Shown here: piece after piece, positions 51,471-63,141 of the stretch
Layout: every line of letters begins with the position of its first letter
Numbering within the stretch: position 1 is the stretch's first letter
DNA from: Brachyhypopomus gauderio
Taxonomy: Eukaryota; Chordata; Actinopteri; Gymnotiformes; Hypopomidae
DNA: 64,000 nt
Direction: 5' to 3'
Assembly: GCF_052324685.1 (NCBI RefSeq)
Contig: NW_027506907.1
Coordinates: 359,790-423,789 of the forward strand
Notes under the pieces: generated by a model
Told to the model about the DNA's origin: nothing
Seen by the model: the letters and a program-made list of their open reading frames with translations, nothing else
Databases searched by the model: none
Translations under genes and position numbers: made by a program

Positions 51471-53931
51471 CTGAATTTTGACAGATGGAAAGAATGGTGT
51501 TATATAAACGTGACAAAACCCAGTACAAGCAACAACACAACACTGCTCTGGAGTTCTAGAATTCCAGAGTTACTGTCGCAAAACTGCAAAAACTAGTCTG
51601 CCAAATTAAAGCTGCTCCTAATTGGGACTTGAAACCTTAGTGCTATTCAGTCAAGTTTTTATCCAAGGGAAGTTTGTTTATCAACTGAAGCTCATAGAAA
51701 CAGTACAGTTGTTGACTTTCTCAATCATGGAAACTTTCATTCCTTGAATAGCTATAATTTAATCTTTATAAACTTTAAGAATTTTTCAACAAAAACAAAA
51801 TGACGATGAGAATCATTTAACATGAGTAAAGGCACAGCTGCAACACGGATTAGTTCAAGTGGGAAGTTTGCTCACTGTAATGGAGTTTGCCAAGACAGCA
51901 ACAGAGTGGATCAACATATTTAACATTTCCAGAAGGAATGGACGTGTGACTCTGCACTCTAGCATGTGAGAGTCCAAACGAAGCTATTTTTGTCATTAAA
52001 ACATTAAGTCTACATGTTGACATAGGAAGCAGCTGCTTGGACTGTGGGACACAGGAATTTTATTTTCTTCGGAAAAGATGGTACGTGATTTTAAGGACAA
52101 TTTGGAAACTGGAGAAGGAACAGGTTTATGTTGGTGGAGGCTAGAGGAGGCTTTACGCTATCTTTACGCCAGTGTCTCATCTTCTGACTGAAAAAGGACA
52201 AACCATCTTTAAAAGCATCAAGGCGGAAGGAAACGTGTTTGGATCGCAGGGGTTATATCCCGAAATCTGGGACCACCAAATTCTGTGACTGTAGAGCCGG
52301 CAGCACGCAAGTCACCAATTCTGATAGCTGTCAGAACATGTGACTCTACCATAATAATAAATGTGTTAAACAATCAAACTGTTTGTAGGTGTTGTGATTT
52401 GTGATGGCTGTGTGCTGCTATCTCTCTGCTGATCCCAGACATGAATGAATATGGAATTATACAACACCTGAAAACTTTTGATTGGTGTTTAAAGCACAAT
52501 GGGAGAGTCACATTGTAATGACTGCACATGGGTACTCAATCAACTACTGTATGTTTCATTAAAATGTGTACAGCTGTTGATTAAATACTGTATGCTAGTG
52601 TAGGTACACAGCTTAAGAGCAAGTTAATGTGCAGTCTGCAGACAGAATTCGGTGGTCAGATTTTGGTGCGACACAGGTCTGTATCCTGGGTGTAGAGGTA
52701 TGATATCACTACCTGGTTTTTAATGGTGTGAATGACAACACAGACGAGACTATTTCTACGTATGCAAATTGTTTGGTTAAAATGGAGGTCGAGGGTCATG
52801 ATTTTGTTACACGTAAGCCTTTCATGTCTGTCTCAGAATGATGGGGGTTATATGCTTTGTTAATCTTACAGAAAAGGTGTTGGATTAAAAATGAGAACCC
52901 AACTAAACTAAAGCATCTAATTTAAAAAAGACTGATGAAGATGTGGATGCTAATGAGTGTGAAAACAAGGTGTAAAGTGTGCCTGACGTTTCAAATACTT
53001 GGTAATAAGAAAAAAAAAGCTAATGCGTGACTAATGGATTTATGACCTGCTAAAGACAAAGAAAAACATGCCACATTGTTCAAAGGACAAAATGCTGAGT
53101 GTAAATGAGCTCATGTGACAAAATGGTTATCAGGTTTGGGGCGGGGGGGGGGGGTGGTTGGGGTGGCTAGTTCTTGAGTGAAATCGATGAAGCTGAAGTG
53201 AATGAGATCCAAATGATGATATTAAACCTGACGACAGTATTTCCAACAAGGACACAAGGATTTCTAGTAAAACCTCAAGCCACAAAAATAGCCAACCCAG
53301 TTTTAGGTCCATGACGTCTAATCACTTGTCCATTTGTTTGCATGCCTGCAAGATTGGGCAGAAAGAGCAGTGTTTGTTGACTGGAGCTGAGGGAGAAACC
53401 AGAGCACATGGCACTCAACGCAGACACAGCAGCTTCTGCCGCTAAATGTCTGGATTAAAAACACGTGGTGCTCCAAGCATCATATCCGGTGGAAAGAATT
53501 CTTGTTAAAGAAAAAAAATCCAAAAGGAATTCCTGCAACAATCATTCCAGAAACATCTACAGGAGATTCATCTAGAAACATCTACAGGAGACATCAACAG
53601 GAGCTGCAAGGCAAATGCATCTTCGTACCACATTGCTCCAGAAACAAAGGTGCAGCAACAGTTTGGAATACATGTCTTACAAAGAGAAAACTCACAAAGT
53701 CAAGTATCTGAAACCCCCATGCAGTCTCTGAGACCACAATAGCAGCTAGGTCAGCCTCAAACAAATCTGGCTGTAAATGAAACAGCAGCCGTACGATTTC
53801 TGAAAAGACAACAAAAGATCAACATTGTTAATTCAACAATATAATGCACATTTTCTTTCGCTAAAAATGTTCTAATCTTTAAAGGTAATGCTCATCAATA
53901 TAGTGTTTTTATCAAGGCCTTTGGATGTTGT
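51471..53931. other. Intron/intergenic, one weak exon candidate
   Basis: No recognised repeat or clear exon. An 85-nt minus-strand stretch (53715-53799) has an acceptor and a phase compatible with the exon at 51470 but a weak donor; see findings. Confidence 0.4.
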
Positions 53932-54751
53932 CAGTGGCGGACTTAGCATTTTGGGGGCTCAAGGCGAATTTAGCTAGGGGGCCCCATCAACATTAATATG
54001 CGAGAAATAAGTTCAGGTTCACACTACACGATTTTAGGCTGGTTTTTCAGTCGCCGACTGTAACTGTGGTCGGAGGCAAATCGGGGATCACTCGGCGCTC
54101 GCTCAGTCGTGTAGTGTGAACTGCTGAAAGACGCTCGCCGAGTGGTCGCCAACTCATCGCAGACGACCGGCAGATATCTAGCATGTTTAATATGTAGCCC
54201 AGTCGGCGACTGTGAGTCAACAGCAGCGTCTAGCTTCATACAACTTTACTACAACACTGTGTTTAAGTTATTGTGACAGCACTGGAGAAATAGTGCGATT
54301 GACTATATCTATGTTCACTGCAACGGAGAGATGAAATAATTCTGGCAACTAGGGACTATGGAGTTGTTAAACGGTAAAAAAAAAAAAATAATAATAATAA
54401 CAAAAATGTGGAGTACATGTACATAGTTTTTTTTTCTTCTTCGTGGTGTTGCTGGTTCTCGCGAGTTTCGTTTTCGTGTTCTCGTGTTTTTGGACGGCAG
54501 CCAGATGAGTCGGCGATTCCCCAGTCGTGTAATTCGTGAGCCCGCGTCGCCGATCAGTCATGTAGTGTGAAAGCCACAACAACTGAAAGACTCGCGATTA
54601 CAGCACAACCAGTGTAGTGCGAACGGCACAAAAACCTGACGACTGAAAAGTCATGTAGTGTGAACCTGGCATTAGCTAGACAAGGGGGCCCTACAGTGGG
54701 AGGGGCCCAAGGCAATTGCCTAGCAACGCCTCTATGCAAAGACTGCCTCTG
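53932..54751. mobile_element. hAT-like element, 820 bp
   Basis: CAGTGGCGGACTTAG at left and inverted CAGAGGCAGTCTTTG at right, with the perfect 8-bp duplication GATGTTGT (53924-53931 and 54752-54759). It contains an inner inverted-repeat element at 54014-54668. Confidence 0.9.
54014..54668. mobile_element. Nested MITE with CAGGTTCACACTACA ends
   Basis: Left CAGGTTCACACTACACGA, right inverted CAGGTTCACACTACATGA. Related sequence (gtagtgtgaa) recurs inside. An 8-bp TSD is not evident. Confidence 0.7.
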
Positions 54752-54764
54752 GATGTTGTGTTGG

Positions 54765-55586
54765 CAGTGTTGCGAATAACGCCGTTAAAAATAACGGCGT
54801 TAGGTAACGGCGTCATTTTGTCAGTAACGGGATAATATAATTAATTACTTTTCCTGTCGTTACAATGTCGTTGACGTTACTGGTCATTAAAAGCGGTGCA
54901 TTAGGACCGCTGCCCAGGCTAGTGAGGAGTAACAGATCTCGATATGTCACAGTTCTGTTTAACTTAACAAGTCAGTAAGCGATTGGCTAAGGCAGCGTTA
55001 TGGTAGCCAATCAGAGCCAGTGTTTTTACACGCGTGACAGAAGCACACCAGTGACGCGACGCAAACGGAGAAGAGGCAGAAATGGCGAGTCAGGAGCAAG
55101 CCGAAGAAAAATTAGCGTTTTTAAGGTGGCGATATAAACATTATTTAAGAAAATACTTGAAGTTCCTGAATGTCTACCAGACTGGGTATTTGATTTATTT
55201 AATTAAGAATAGAGGTTTTATTGTTAAGTTTACTTCTGTTGTGAACAAACCAGTTGACTCAGGTTGAGAGAATTTAATTTAATTTGATAGATGTAAATGC
55301 ACTTTATATAGTGTAATCCTGCACTGGTCTGTTGATGTGCAATAAATATCAAAAGTTAAACACCTTTCTGATCTACTCATTTCAACTGCCTGTGAAAACT
55401 GCTTTTTCAAAAAATCCTTCCTCATTGGCATATAACTTTTTTTTTACTGTAATGCAAATAGTTACTTTCCCTGGTAACGAGTTACTTTTATTATAGAGTA
55501 ATTCAGTTACTAACCCAGTTACTTTTTTGAACAAGTAGTGAGTAACTATAACTAATTACATTTTTAAAATAACGTTCCCAACACTG
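54765..55586. mobile_element. hAT-like element, 822 bp
   Basis: CAGTGTTGCGAATAACG at left and inverted CAGTGTTGGGAACGTTA at right, flanked by the perfect 8-bp duplication TGTGTTGG (54757-54764 and 55587-55594). It contains a short frame at 55082-55267 (MASQEQAEEKLAF) without a recognised domain. The left TSD overlaps the right TSD of the neighbouring hAT by three bases. Confidence 0.92.
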
Positions 55587-55599
55587 TGTGTTGGGAGGA

Positions 55600-57390
55600 G
55601 AAAAAACAAGCAAATAAGGAAATTGTACTTCCTGGAAAGGTACACTAGAGGGCAGCCACATGCGTTTGGTTGGAATTTGCCAAAATATGGCTCCTGAAAG
55701 TGGTTAGGCCACACTGAAAAATGCTGTTACAACTGCGTTTTGAGTTTTGGGAGGATGCTGAAATGAAACCACTTGCAATACATTCATGAGCCCAACATAT
55801 AAATGTAGAGTCACATCATGTGACCTCTTGAAAAGACAACACAGTTGAGCAATACTGTTGCTTTGACTGGACACCAAGTTAAATGTCTCTAGCCTTGTCT
55901 GGTGACGTTCGGAACACTTGAGCTACAGAAGTCAGAACTGTGGATGAAGGAAAACCACAATTCAAAGCTAAACTGAAAGATAACTGTTTTGACACTATGA
56001 GTATAACCAAGGAAAAACCTATCATGGAAAAAGCCAGGAAAACTTAGGGTCAACGAGGCTTATGTAGGAGCAAATGTAATACCTGTATGCTTTGTTCCCA
56101 AGATCATGTATTGGAGATGGAAAAGAGAAATATATAGGGAGAAGATGTCCATGGGGAGATGATATTCTTTCTAAAGGACAAAGGGAACTGTTTTGGTTGC
56201 TTATGCATTGAATATTTAAGCAAGGATTGCTTGACTCATAAAATGCAACCAACAACATCCCAGCATTCCTCTCATAAGTCTAAAAGGCAAAACGGATAAA
56301 GCCGTCAGTATAGCTGGTGACTGCTCCAAGGAGTCAGTAATGAATACAGCGTTTGTTCCTCCACAAGCGTGTGATCATACAGGGGCTGGCAGTAATCACG
56401 GGATTCGATCTATTCTCCCAGTAAAATTAAAATCTAGAAAGCAACACTGTATAGACTTAGACATTCTTGTATCCAGGTACTACATGTGCCTCTTGTTCTA
56501 AAAGCCTATTGACAAAGTTTAACTTAAGTGGAAGAAAGAGAAAGATCCCTTGACTAACGATGAACTCAAGGACATCTGTCTACAGCCATGTTGTGAGTGG
56601 TTTAATCTACAAGGCGACCATTTTCAGCCCTTCCCGAGGGCTGTTGTCATAAGACAATGCCTGTGATCACAGCCAACATAATCAAGATCAAATAATCAAA
56701 TTAATCTGATTATGTGGCTAAATGGCCTTGTTTGCATGGTGTTTGCGCTCATTCCATTCCAGCTTTGGAGTTATTAACTGGTACCAATGATTCCGAGTTG
56801 CTTGAGCTATTGGGTTAAATAGCCACGGGGAAGTACCCCATGCAGCAAGGACCCTGTTGGGGTGGGTCAGTAATGGATCATTTGGAGAATGTTGTTCTAA
56901 GCATTACAATGTGCATTTCCAGCTCTTAAAGGTGAACAGATTCTCCATAGAAACATTGTAACAAATAGGCTACTGACAACTCAAAATGAACATAAAGGGC
57001 ATCTGAAGGAAATGTCTATAGAGAGGATCTGAAGTAACTCATGAATGAATGGGACTCATGGATGACTAGGCATTACATTTTGAACTTACCACTCAAACAG
57101 GATAACGTCATCATGCCAAACAATCTCTGTATTGCTGAACAGCGCATCCTAGGATTGAAGAGAAAGTTTGAGAAGCACGAAAATATCCAGCAAGAATATA
57201 CTCGTTTCATCGATGATGCCACCGAGAAAGGTTATGCTAAAAATGTACAAGACCAGCTAAACTGTTCAGATGGCAAACTTTTGTACGACCCCCATCATGG
57301 AACATTCCAGTGGCAGCTGGGACAAAATATTCTAGATGAGGAATTTGTGACGTTGTTTCAGCAACGATCCCACTACAACTTACAGTAACA
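55600..57390 (+). pseudogene. BEL/Pao gag-pol remnant
   Basis: Degenerate frames on the plus strand: a Cys-rich MLCSQDH and CFGCLCIEYLSKDC (decayed Gag zinc knuckle) near 56100-56240; TTCASCSKSLLTKFNLSGR near 56480-56540 (protease region); then a 115-codon open frame (57041-57388) with EQRILGLKRKFEKHENIQQ and YTRFIDDATEKGYAKNV, matching the linker between protease and reverse transcriptase in BEL pol. No LTRs seen. Unrelated copy to the element at 18224. Confidence 0.65.
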
Positions 57391-58211
57391 AACCACCTCT
57401 GCTCTATGAATTAGCCAGAAATTATCACATATCACTAAAAATCAACAGACTAGTGACAATTATCATAGGTTTCAGCTTTACATGCTAAGTAAAATAATAT
57501 AATTTGCAATGTGATTTTATGATGTGTAGATTAACTTGTGTGGCACATTTAGTTTATAGCCTATGTGGATTTAAGTTAAGCTGTAGCCTACATCTTATTT
57601 TGAGATGTGAAGATGCTTCTATTAACATTCACAGTGAAAAATAGTTGAATATTTTGTTAAATAATAGATTTTTTACAACAACTGGAAGGCTCGTATTTTC
57701 TAAGTTATGCAATAAACTGGGTATCAAAAGGGAATGCCCCTACTTACACAAAACAACTGCCTAAACTTAGCAGTTGTAAAGCGATCTCATCTTCCCTGAG
57801 TTTGCCAGGACCACCATTAAAACACAAAGCTAAATATGGTTAGCAAGTCACTAGCTCAACAAGTTAAAGTTAACCAAGTTTACTTAGGCAAACTAACCGC
57901 TAACTAATACTGGCGCAAACATAGATTTAGTTAGCTTAGCTATCAAATACCATAAAATACACATTGTACAATTTGAGTAGCTAACTTGCTTAGCAAGTTA
58001 ATCAGCAACATGTAGTTTCTTCACCAGTATCTCTTTTCTCAAATGGATTTTGAATGTGGGGTCATGAGTGTCACGTTATATAGTTTGAGGCATGAGCGGG
58101 TAAGTAACCGACGGGCACCATTTATGAGACAACAGACGACTCTCCTCACAGACCTCAAACTCCACCCCTCTCGCCCACATTCACCATGGGCTATACCCCT
58201 TTTCAATCTTA
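57391..58211. other. No recognised feature
   Basis: AT-rich DNA upstream of the retroviral 5' LTR. A short direct repeat of TTAGCTAAC-type words near 57880-57920. Confidence 0.45.
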
Positions 58212-58216
58212 TGTGG

Positions 58217-58658
58217 TGTAAGGGAATTTGTGATTTACTGTCTGTGACCCTCAGACAGAACACTCTGACATTCAGTTCACTCCCTTATCTGTGTGTCTGC
58301 TCCTCAGTTAGAACCTCTCTCTTTCTCACTGTATACCTCTCTCTCTCCCTGTACTTTCCACTGTCCCTAGATCCAGTCTACTGTACATCCTCTCCTGATA
58401 AGGAGAACACCAATCATACATATGTTTTATAATTCTTACCCAGTTGTGTTAAGACACATCTTCTTCGTTCTGTATTTAACTACATGTATTATCATTAAGC
58501 TTTGGAACTCTTTCCTGACACCCGTGTGTTGTGAATCTGTTCTCCTGGGGCCAGCTACGGAACTCTGAGGGCTGTAAAAATTTATAATCCAAATTATTAA
58601 CCCTGATGGTTTTGGTCTATGTCTGAAAGATGACTCCAAAAGAAAATAATCCTTAACA
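58217..58658 (+). repeat. Retroviral 5' LTR (442 bp)
   Basis: Begins TGTAAGGGAATTTGTG, ends CCTTAACA. Contains CT-rich U3/R-like sequence and a TATTTAAC box. Aligns with 61018-61336 and, inverted, with 61649-62107. Confidence 0.85.
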
Positions 58659-58661
58659 ATT

Positions 58662-58679
58662 TGGGGGCTCGTCCAGGAT
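58662..58679 (+). promoter_or_regulatory. tRNA-Pro primer-binding site
   Basis: TGGGGGCTCGTCCaGGAT matches the 18-nt proline-tRNA primer-binding site at 17 of 18 positions, starting 3 nt after the LTR. It is followed at 58687 by AGGTAAGC, a possible splice donor in the leader. Confidence 0.9.
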
Positions 58680-59619
58680 CTTTCTAGGTAAGCTTTTCAT
58701 TTGTCTATGAAGGATCGTTTAGCACTTTTGACCTTCTGAAACGGGTTGTTTCTGCTCCTCTACCACTGCGAGTAAGTAAGTGATCGAGAGAGTGATGTAT
58801 CTGTTTCCGCTCCTCTACTGCTGCGAGTACGTTAAGTCTTATCGTAGTGGCGTGTGGGTGATTAATGTAACGAATAAATACACCCCGCTGATCTAGAGAG
58901 TGATGTGTTTTTGTGTGCACTGTTTGGGAGTACTAATCCCTGGTTGATTTGCCCGGAACGTCAATAGAGGCATTTAAATTGTATATTTGAGCTGTATTTC
59001 TTTCTATTGTTTTGATTAACAACTGTTGTTGTTAAAACTTTTATTCTTTTATTGTAGTACTGGGAGCGCCCTTAAGACATGGGGTATAATAATAGCCACA
59101 CCTGATTGATCACACTGGGCACCTGAGTCATGTACTCCAAATGACTCTATTCTGGTCCGATCCCCAGACAGTAGGATAGCACTTTCAAGTCTTGTCTACC
59201 ATTTCTTGTGCGATATGTTCATGGCATTACACATATCGCCCAAAGGGGGGTTGTTTAGATGATTGGTGATTCATATTGATTAAGAAATAAACAAACAAAC
59301 AAAACTATGCTTATACCTGAGCATGTTTGGGCAAGTATTTACACCCCATGAGTTAAGAGCTCTCCTGGTGTTTCATTTTTCAGGTTAAGGTCACTAATGG
59401 TGTTTCTTTTTCAGGTGACCTGGATGTGTTAGATGGTGAATACACGTCTCTCCTCATATAAACATAATGGTTTTCATGTTAACATGTCTAGTTCTTTGCC
59501 TCTGCCTGCAGATAAACCTATTCCTGATGTCTCAGTGAGCCCTCATGCCTGTGCTATGTTCTAGCTCCACCCTTTTAGCTGTGCTACAGTAGGTAGATCT
59601 GCTGGAGCCTTGCACACTA

Positions 59620-60502
59620 CCCAGCTGGCACACGACCGACCTTCAACGTTGAAATGTGGTTGAAATATAATTGAAATACTGTCTGTTGTTGTTTCAACGT
59701 TGAAACAACGTTGAATCAACGTGTAATGTTAAATGGTTGCGCAAACGTTGAACTATTAACGGTGAATCAACGTTTAATGTTAAATGGTTGCGCAAACGTT
59801 GAACTATTAATGGTGAATCAACGTAATATCTTCAACCTGCCTTTGTATTACCATTTCAAGTTCAAAAAACACATACAATAAAAAAGTACAAACAACACTT
59901 TGGCATTGGCTGAGGGTTTTGAAAGAGGTATTAATTATTATTAGTAGTAGTAGTAGTAATAATAATAATAATAATATTAATATAATTTTTTTTAATTAAT
60001 TCGTCCAAAAACGTCGTCAAAAACAGGCAGGTATTAACCAGGAAGACAACATCAGGCATTTAAACAGTTTTAAATGTTTTGAGGCAGAAACAAAACTTCG
60101 CAATGACAAATCAACAGGTTTAAAGAGAGTTTGCAGGGTAGTCGTGGCCTGGCGGTTAGGGAACTGGTCTTGAGACCGGAGGGTCCTGGGTTCGAGTCCC
60201 AGACTTGAGGCCATGACTGAGGTTGTGTGGTGGTACTCCGAGTAAAATTAAAGACTAAAAAAAAATAAAATTGTTCTTTTTTCATTATGGCATACAGTTG
60301 TTTTTATCCTCTGTCCCATGCAATTTTGAGCATCATGAACGTGAATTTTATGGTTTATTCAAGGTTGAATGTATGACGTTGAAACGACGTTGTCATATCA
60401 ACGTTGATTCACCTTTCAAAATCGACACAAAATCCAACGTTGATTCAACCATCACTTTCGACGTTGATTCAACGTCGATTCAACGTTGAAATGCCTGCTG
60501 GG
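59620..60502. mobile_element. MITE rich in AACGTT palindromes
   Basis: CCCAGCTGGCA at left and inverted CCCAGCAGGCA at right, flanked by TA (59618-59619 and 60503-60504). Both ends consist of repeated TTCAACGTTGAA-type words, with direct repeats of about 50 bp at the left (gtgaatcaacgt, ttaaatggttgcgcaaacgtt twice). An internal SINE fragment is at 60131-60262. TA duplication suggests Tc1/mariner mobilisation; superfamily tentative. Confidence 0.72.
60131..60262 (+). mobile_element. Partial tRNA-derived SINE
   Basis: tggcctggcggttagggaac (A-box part) and gggttcgagtccc (B box), followed by a short degenerate body and an A-rich tail. It lacks most of the central domain seen in the copies at 42891 and 62687. 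Confidence 0.75.
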
Positions 60503-60829
60503 TATAGTCCATTAATTTATACTTCTCTGTACTAAGACATGTCTAATCATCTTGTCTCTACTCTTGCTGAGGTAAACCTTCTCCTGACGTCATGCTGCTA
60601 CTGAGTCTCAATCTGTTTCAGCTGTTATGGTGTCTCCAAACATCCACTGATGTCTCCCTCCTTCACACCAACTCCACTGCACTGGACAGATGTTTCTGTT
60701 TCAGACACACATTCACCCAGCAAACCATGACTAGAATTTCTAGAAAACTGGAATGCACATTCTTTTCTTTGTTTTTCTTACTTATTTTACTGTTTGCTGA
60801 ATAACAATTACATTATCGTCATGTCTGTT

Positions 60830-61017
60830 GACATGAAGAGGATGTCCACCAGAAGAGGATGGGTCTCCCCTTTGAGTCTTGGTTCCTCTCAACGTTTCTT
60901 CTTCATGCTCTAGGGAGTTTTTCCTTGCCTCTATCGCCTTTGGCTTGTTCACTGGGGACTGGGACTTGTACTTGGACATATGTAAAGCTGCTTTGTGACA
61001 CCTGTTGTAGCACTATA
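60830..61017 (+). repeat. Common fish repeat (agggagtttttccttgcc motif)
   Basis: Contains agggagtttttccttgcc and tgtaaagctgctttgtgaca, words seen in many fish genomes at the 3' ends of an interspersed repeat. It abuts the truncated retroviral LTR. Confidence 0.6.
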
Positions 61018-61336
61018 CACTGTCTACCTCTCTCTCTCCCTGTACTTTCCACTACCCCTAGATCCAGTCTACTGTACCTCCTCTCCTGATAAGGAGAACA
61101 CCAATCATACATATGTTTTATTATTCTTACCCAGTTGTGTTAGGACACATCTTCTTTGTTCTGTATTTAACTACATGTATTATCAACTTTAGAACACTTT
61201 CCTGACACCTGTGTGTTGTGAATCTGTTCTTCTGGATCCAGCTATGGAGGCGTACAAATTTATAATCCAAATTATGAACCCTGATGGTTTTGGTCTATGT
61301 CTAAAAGTTGACTCCAAAAGAAAATAATCCTTAACA
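61018..61336 (+). repeat. Retroviral 3' LTR, 5'-truncated
   Basis: Matches 58340-58658 with moderate divergence, ends CCTTAACA, followed by TGTGG. Confidence 0.85.
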
Positions 61337-61648
61337 TGTGGGTGGGTCATAACGACTACGCCACAATGAGCAACCGTGTACATCATCGTCAGTAACGTCT
61401 GTACTCCACCACTGAGTTTTAGCCATCAAATTCGAGGATGCTAATTGGCTAAATTTATGTCACTATGCGAATTGTGTCAGCACAGCAATTGGTTGTGCTG
61501 CCGCTCTGATTTGATTACATGTTTCACTGCAGAAGAAAGGGAGAATTAACTAGGAAGCAAATTTCTCCAAATATACACTACGTACAAAATATTAGAGATA
61601 TTGGGCTTTTGGGTGAAATTTCAGGATGAATTTAAAATGCACTCTAAC

Positions 61649-62107
61649 TTTTAAGGTTTCTGAAATAGTTTCAAGAGTCAAGACGTAGATCATAGCCTTC
61701 AGGGTTCATAGACAGGATTATGAATTTGTACAGCCCTCAGTGCTCCATTGTTGGCCAGGAGAACAGATGCACAACACACGGGTGCCAGGAAAGAGTTCCA
61801 GAGTTTAATAATAACACATGTAGTTAAATACAGGATGAAGAAGGCGTCAACACCATTCGGTAAGAATAATAAAACATGTATGATTGGTGTTCTAATTATC
61901 AGGAGAGGAGGCACAGTAGATTGAATCTAGGGGTAGAGGAAAAATACAGGGAGAGACAGGGAGACGGAGAGAGAGAGACAGATGGACAGACAGAGAGATA
62001 GAGAGAGGGGGGGGGTGGGGAGAAGTTCTAACTGAGGAGCGGACACAGATAAGGAAGTGAACTGAGTGTCCTATGGGTCACAGACAGTAAATCACAAATC
62101 CCTTACA
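61649..62107 (-). mobile_element. Solo LTR of the same retroviral family
   Basis: Reverse-oriented copy of the 58217 LTR, with the 5-bp duplication CTAAC (61644-61648 and 62108-62112). Carries an expanded GA-rich tract at 61935-62010. Confidence 0.85.
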
Positions 62108-62686
62108 CTAACCTTTACAGGTGACCTTCCCTAAACATTTTAATACACATGTCCAACCATTTAAGTACTTTTTGCACAGCCTGCTGTTCTCTAACAATGC
62201 TTAACCGCAAAATTCACAAAGGTGTTTGATCCACGAATGGACCAATACATTTCCTGGTTCAATTAGTTATTTACACAGTCCTCCTCATTATGCTGTTCAC
62301 ATAGACGACACCTAACAGTTGATGAACATCACCTCGCCATTATGAGGCTTCAAGCAGAACGTTCTCAAATGGAAGTGACCACTGAGCTTAGAGTGTCATC
62401 AGCAGGTTGTAATAGGGATAAAGAGAGAAGGGAGGAGTCACAGAAAGGCATATGAGTGGACGTCCTTTGGCCACATTCAACACTGATGGGCGCTTCATTG
62501 TGAGCAGTGCCATGAACCGTATGATGAATGCTATACAATTCCAGGCATGTTAAAGGGAGGTGAGAGACAGACCATTAGAAATCATTTACATCACAGTGGT
62601 TTGTGTGCTAGACAACCTGCAAGGGTACCTGACCACACCACCAGACACAGGCATCATCGTCCTGCATGGGCCAGGGAGCATTTATG

Positions 62687-62963
62687 GCCTGGCAGTTAGG
62701 GAACTGGTCTTGTGACCGGAGGGTTGTGGGTTCGATTCCCAGACAGGCCATGACTGAGGTGCCCCTGAGCAAGGCACCTAACCCCAACTGCTCCCTGGGC
62801 GCCAGGCTAGGGCTGCCCACCGCTCTGGGCACGTGTGATCCATAGCCCCCTAGTAATCACTAGTGTGTGTGTGTGTGTTCTGACTGCACAGATGGGTTAA
62901 AAGCGAAGGAAAAATTTCGATTGGGGTATAAAAATCACAATTGACAAAATATGGCACATTTCA
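62687..62963 (+). mobile_element. tRNA-derived SINE
   Basis: Same family as 42891-43182: ggcctggcagttagggaact, B box ggttcgattcc, body tgagcaaggcacctaacccc, and tail ttgacaaaatatggcacatt. The 8-bp direct repeat CATTTATG (62679-62686 and 62964-62971) is its TSD. Inserted in a Tc1/mariner transposase remnant. Confidence 0.88.
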
Positions 62964-63141
62964 CATTTATGCTGCATGAGGGACCAGTGGGCCTCAGTGC
63001 TGTTCACTGATGAAAGTCTATTCATGCTGAGCAGAAATTATGGCTACCAGTGATGTTGAAGACGTAAAGGAGAGCACCATGCATCAGCCACAACTTTTTG
63101 TTTTTCCATAAAGCCAAATATCACTTTTTGTGAGTAGTGTA

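Larger units (their letters stand above)
58217..61336 (+). mobile_element. Endogenous retrovirus-like element without recognisable genes
   Basis: 5' LTR 58217-58658 and a 5'-truncated 3' LTR at 61018-61336, flanked by the 5-bp duplication TGTGG (58212-58216 and 61337-61341). A primer-binding site complementary to tRNA-Pro follows the 5' LTR. The 2.4-kb interior has no Gag, Pol or Env frame that I can recognise. It has been invaded by a MITE (59620-60502) holding a SINE fragment, and by a fish repeat at 60830-61017 that replaces the start of the 3' LTR. Old and inert. A solo LTR of the same family lies at 61649-62107. Confidence 0.82.
61574..63141 (+). mobile_element. Tc1/mariner remnant with nested LTR and SINE
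   Basis: Ends TACACTACGTACAAAA / TTTTTGTGAGTAGTGTA. Decayed transposase words (VPDHTTRHRHH; then, after the SINE, MRDQWASVLFTDES with the catalytic DE, and FMLSRNYG) lie at 62560-63080. Split by the solo LTR at 61649-62107 and the SINE at 62687-62963. Confidence 0.72.

Noticed and set aside
54014..54668. Assigning the nested MITE to hAT by TSD
   Set aside because: The flanking octamers aataagtt and gcattagc do not match, so the superfamily is left open.
60131..60210. Possible tRNA gene
   Set aside because: A and B boxes are present, but the sequence does not fold as a full cloverleaf and continues into SINE-like sequence. The same head occurs in two longer SINE copies.
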